A stretch of DNA of 45,467 bases from Porphyromonas bennonis DSM 23058 = JCM 16335. Lineage in GTDB: Bacteria > Bacteroidota > Bacteroidia > Bacteroidales > Porphyromonadaceae. The position numbers and the translations under genes are program-made. Positions 42,940-45,467 of this stretch are shown here, one piece after another. The stretch covers positions 287-45,753 of the forward strand of contig NZ_AQWR01000015.1 in the NCBI RefSeq assembly GCF_000375645.1, in the 5' to 3' direction. How positions within the stretch are numbered: the stretch's first letter is position 1; every line of letters starts with the position of its first letter. The notes beneath the pieces were generated by a model. It saw nothing but the letters and a program-made list of their open reading frames with translations, ran no database searches and was not told the origin of the DNA.

Positions 42940-45249
42940 TTACATACCGAAGCGGCTGGTGTCCAGCTGCGACGGGCTCTTCACGCTCTTGTAGTTGCCA
43001 AAGGTGTAGCGGATGTCCAGACTAAAGTTGCGCCCGTAGCGGCTGGGGACAAATTCAAACTGCTGCACCCCATGGTTCGCCTTGACCTTAGGCGTTCCCT
43101 TCTCCAAGAGATCGTTGCCCCGCATCGTCACGCTCCACTTCTTGTCCCGGCTGACCCACTTCATCCTCGCACTCAGTCTGACGATATCAGAGAAGTCATA
43201 GAGCCCCTGCATACCCCCAGTAAGGTAGGAGAAGTCAAGTCCGGCGGTGAGCCCATTCCGCTCGCTGAGTACGAAGTCATTGGAGAGTGAGCCAAATAGA
43301 GAAGTGCGCCGGCGATCTACCGTCCCGACAAAGGGCACATCAAGCTTGATCCGCGTGAGGCTGACATCCAGCATCAGCCGTCCCTGCCACCAATCGGTCT
43401 TGGGAAGAGGCGCAATCGCTGTCAGGCTGAGGTTATTGTAGTAGTGCCAGTTCCAGGTCTTGTAGACGATCTTCTCCAGCTCCGGATCGAGATACATCTG
43501 CTGGACGAAGTAGCGAGGGGCGTAGTTCTCACGGATGACAAACTGGTACTTCCCCCTCAGCACATAGACCGTCTGCGCATTGTAGGCGACGAAGGGTCTG
43601 ATCTCAGGATTACCTTTCCACACCTGGACGGCACTTCGCTGAGTGGAGAAGGGCTCCCGCTCAAAGTAGGCGGGGTACTTCTTCTGAGAGTTAAAGGAGA
43701 GCTGCAGCATATCCGTCTGAGAGATCCTGTAGAGGAGGGAGGCTTGCGGCATCAGTCGGAAGGTCTCCTCATGACCGTAGTATCGGGCATAGTCCCCAAT
43801 GAGAGTCGCATCAATGGAGAGCGCAGAGGTGAGCTGCTTCTTGACCCCCAGGTATATATCCGCCAGTAGTTCCCTGCTCACTCGCTCTATCGGGTCAGCC
43901 TTCTGCGTCTCTCCGGCGACGACCCAGTACTGCTGACGATTGGCGGTGTGGGAGAGGGAGAACTTGCTCCCATACTCGATCCCCCAGCCGCCTCCCAGCC
44001 GGTGGCTATTGTCCGCATGCGCACCCACGACCCGAGACCGCTGACCGTTGTCGAAGGCAAAGGCCTCACTCGGCGTTGCGTCCAGTCCGGTGCCATAGGT
44101 GACAGCCTGGCTGTGGTGATAGTCCGTATAGAAGGCACCGATCATCAGGTGTCCGTCGTAGCCATACTCCACGCTGAGGTGGTGTGTCCGCCTCTGTGAC
44201 TCCTGCTCTTGCTCTATCGGATGAGGGCGCTCAATATCTTTTTCGACAAATTGATTATTGGGGGAAAACGTGCCGTAGTAAGTCGCCGACAGGTCATGCC
44301 GTCCCTTCCGGTACCCCAGGTCAAGGGAGAGGGTATGAGTGGTGAAGGAGTTCTTCCCGACATTGCGGGTCCTTATCTCCGGTAGGGAGCCGAGGGGACC
44401 GGTCACCACCGACAGATCGGAGATCCGGTCGCCGAGACCGGCACCATACCTCCCTGAGACGGAGAGTCCGCTCGGAGAGGTGTATAGGGCACTTCCCCCG
44501 GCGGCATACCGGCTGTAGTACTGAGAGGTATAGGTCCCAAAGAGCTGGGCGGAGAGCCCGGAGGTGACCCGGTCGCGAGACTGGTGCTTGAGCACAATAT
44601 TGACGGAAGCCCCCTTAGCCCTATATCGGGCGATCGGCGTGTAGGAGATCTCTGCACTCGCCACCAGAGACACCGGTATGGACTTGAGCTGCTCCAGCAG
44701 CTGATCCTGTGGCAGAGACGAGGGCTTCCCATTCATCACTAAGGTAAAGCCCGACACCCCGGCGAGTACCGGTACGCCGCCCTCCTCCCTCATCCCCGGC
44801 AGGCGGCAGAGCATCTCATAGGCGGTGGAGACGGGACTCTTCTCGAAGAGCAGCTCCACGTCGTAGCTCGATATGCCGCCCTCCAGCAGCTTCATCACGG
44901 GACGGTCGGCACTCACCACCAGACCCTCCAGCAGCTCACTCCGCGGCTCCAGACGAAGGGTGTCGGGGAGCGTCGCTCCCACCAAGTCGACCGTCAGCGG
45001 GTGGTACATAAGATGCGAGATGCGGAGGCAGCACGCCCCCTCGCCGGAGAGCCTCACCGCCCCCTCGGCATCCGACACCACCACCGCAAGGGTCGTCGAG
45101 TCGGGTGCCATGAGGAGTGCTGTCGCACCGGCGACCGCCTCGCCCGTGGTCTTGTCCCTCAGCAGCGTGTGGTAGTCCGTGGCGAGACAGGTCAGGCCTG
45201 TCAGTAGCGTCACAAGCAGTGACAGCAAGGTTTTGGTACAAGCATTCAT
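42940..45249 (-). CDS. TonB-dependent receptor-like outer-membrane beta-barrel protein
   Basis: The 769-residue protein begins with a signal peptide (MNACTKTLLSLLVTLLTGL, cleaved near LATD). A carboxypeptidase-regulatory-like domain (about 25-100, with TTGEAVAGATALL) precedes a plug-like segment (about 110-215, with GVSGFTLVMNGKPSS and VNIVLKH) and a large beta-barrel to the C-terminus. It resembles the OMP_b-brl_3 class. It probably imports an unknown ligand with ExbB/ExbD/TonB. The ATG at 45249 fits the signal peptide; an ATG at 45258 is possible, and an in-frame TTG at 45300 lies inside the promoter. The promoter contains a run of ten G, so expression may switch. Confidence 0.88.
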   Translation of the reverse strand: MNACTKTLLSLLVTLLTGLTCLATDYHTLLRDKTTGEAVAGATALLMAPDSTTLAVVVSDAEGAVRLSGEGACCLRISHLMYHPLTVDLVGATLPDTLRLEPRSELLEGLVVSADRPVMKLLEGGISSYDVELLFEKSPVSTAYEMLCRLPGMREEGGVPVLAGVSGFTLVMNGKPSSLPQDQLLEQLKSIPVSLVASAEISYTPIARYRAKGASVNIVLKHQSRDRVTSGLSAQLFGTYTSQYYSRYAAGGSALYTSPSGLSVSGRYGAGLGDRISDLSVVTGPLGSLPEIRTRNVGKNSFTTHTLSLDLGYRKGRHDLSATYYGTFSPNNQFVEKDIERPHPIEQEQESQRRTHHLSVEYGYDGHLMIGAFYTDYHHSQAVTYGTGLDATPSEAFAFDNGQRSRVVGAHADNSHRLGGGWGIEYGSKFSLSHTANRQQYWVVAGETQKADPIERVSRELLADIYLGVKKQLTSALSIDATLIGDYARYYGHEETFRLMPQASLLYRISQTDMLQLSFNSQKKYPAYFEREPFSTQRSAVQVWKGNPEIRPFVAYNAQTVYVLRGKYQFVIRENYAPRYFVQQMYLDPELEKIVYKTWNWHYYNNLSLTAIAPLPKTDWWQGRLMLDVSLTRIKLDVPFVGTVDRRRTSLFGSLSNDFVLSERNGLTAGLDFSYLTGGMQGLYDFSDIVRLSARMKWVSRDKKWSVTMRGNDLLEKGTPKVKANHGVQQFEFVPSRYGRNFSLDIRYTFGNYKSVKSPSQLDTSRFGM

Positions 45250-45297
45250 AAGACCCATATCGTGATGAAAGGAGATTAGGGAAAAGGTTTCTGTCCC

Positions 45298-45327
45298 CAA
45301 AGATATACATTATCCCCCCCCCCGCAA
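45298..45327 (-). promoter_or_regulatory. Promoter of the TonB-receptor gene with a G10 tract in its spacer
   Basis: On the minus strand TTG (45325-45327) and TATCTTTG (45298-45305) are 19 bp apart. A run of ten G (45314-45323) fills about half of that spacer. Slippage would change the -33/-7 distance, as in known phase-variable promoters. A MITE-like element begins at 45349, just upstream. Confidence 0.7.
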
Positions 45328-45348
45328 GAGGAAGTCGTCCGAAAAACC

Positions 45349-45467
45349 AGGGGTGACGCATTTGAGTGGTACAGAAACCATTCAACTCATTGTAAAGAGT
45401 GGTGAACGAAGCACCCCGACAGGGGTGCCCGCTTTTTAGACCCGGGTCGAGGGGCGTAGCCCCGACG
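45349..45467 (-). mobile_element. End of a MITE-like element, cut by the window end
   Basis: AGGGGTGACGCATTTGAG at 45349-45366 is the reverse complement of the right end of the element at 38038-38447. The following 100 bases match that element closely, including GCACCCC-GACA-GGGGTGC and the GTCGAGGGGCGTAGCCCCG block. The orientation is opposite to the other two copies. The remainder lies outside the window. Confidence 0.65.

Noticed and set aside
45250-45300. TTG start at 45300 for the TonB-receptor gene
   Set aside because: It lies within the predicted -7 box and adds residues before a normal signal peptide that begins at the ATG at 45249.

Overview
The window looks like a chromosomal segment of a fairly G+C-rich member of the Bacteroidota, most likely Bacteroidales and close to Porphyromonas. 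Evidence: many starts are preceded by the Bacteroidetes-type -7 box TAnnTTTG rather than a Shine-Dalgarno sequence; gene orders such as pgi-DUF4290-murA-rimM and pdxJ-exbB-exbD-tonB are of the Bacteroidales type as I recall them; and the protein families (DUF4290, OMP beta-barrel TonB receptors, GxDLY SGNH hydrolases) are typical of the phylum. The genus is inference. Most of the window is core housekeeping DNA. There is no rRNA, CRISPR array, prophage or complete insertion sequence.

Layout. 1-158 is the end of a MITE-like repeat, followed by a lower-G+C DUF6544 gene. A secreted tricorn-like S41 peptidase (1696-4956) has its own terminator. pgi, a DUF4290 gene, murA and rimM follow on + (5308-9205). 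On the minus strand lie nnr, rhomboid, an EEP-family hydrolase and cdsA (13475 down to 9209), a small membrane protein and tRNA-Arg(CCG), then pdxJ-exbB-exbD-tonB-DJ-1-cysS (19172 to 14304) and thrS-infC-rpmI-rplT (22773 to 19315). gmk-nadD is on + (23227-24426). Minus-strand rnr-ruvB-flippase-DUF389-aroC (31863 to 24430) is followed by a CAT-anticodon tRNA, a candidate small RNA, and dxs-trkA-trkH-pdxH (37965 to 32470). An accessory island (38038-40083) holds a full MITE-like element and two lower-G+C genes. The window ends with rpsF-rpsR-rplI, an SGNH hydrolase and a TonB-dependent receptor, all on minus, then another MITE end.

How the genes fit together. dxs, pdxJ and pdxH together supply DXP and use it for pyridoxal phosphate. 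ExbB/ExbD/TonB energise outer-membrane receptors such as the one at the right end. murA, pgi, cdsA and the flippase serve the envelope. thrS-infC-rpmI-rplT, rpsF-rpsR-rplI, rimM, cysS and the two tRNAs serve translation.

The most unusual feature is a family of five short intergenic arrays (5069, 14204, 23021, 31994, 38575). Each has three or four copies of an 18-bp palindrome, ACTAWTACCGGTAWTAGT, on an exact 22-bp period in four of the five. The first four arrays lie about 9 kb apart. Also notable: a run of ten G between the -33 and -7 boxes of the TonB-receptor promoter, which is a phase-variation candidate; a structured small RNA with its own promoter and terminator; a MITE-like family with GGGTGACGCATTTGAG-type ends; and a MurA with Asp in place of the fosfomycin-reactive Cys.
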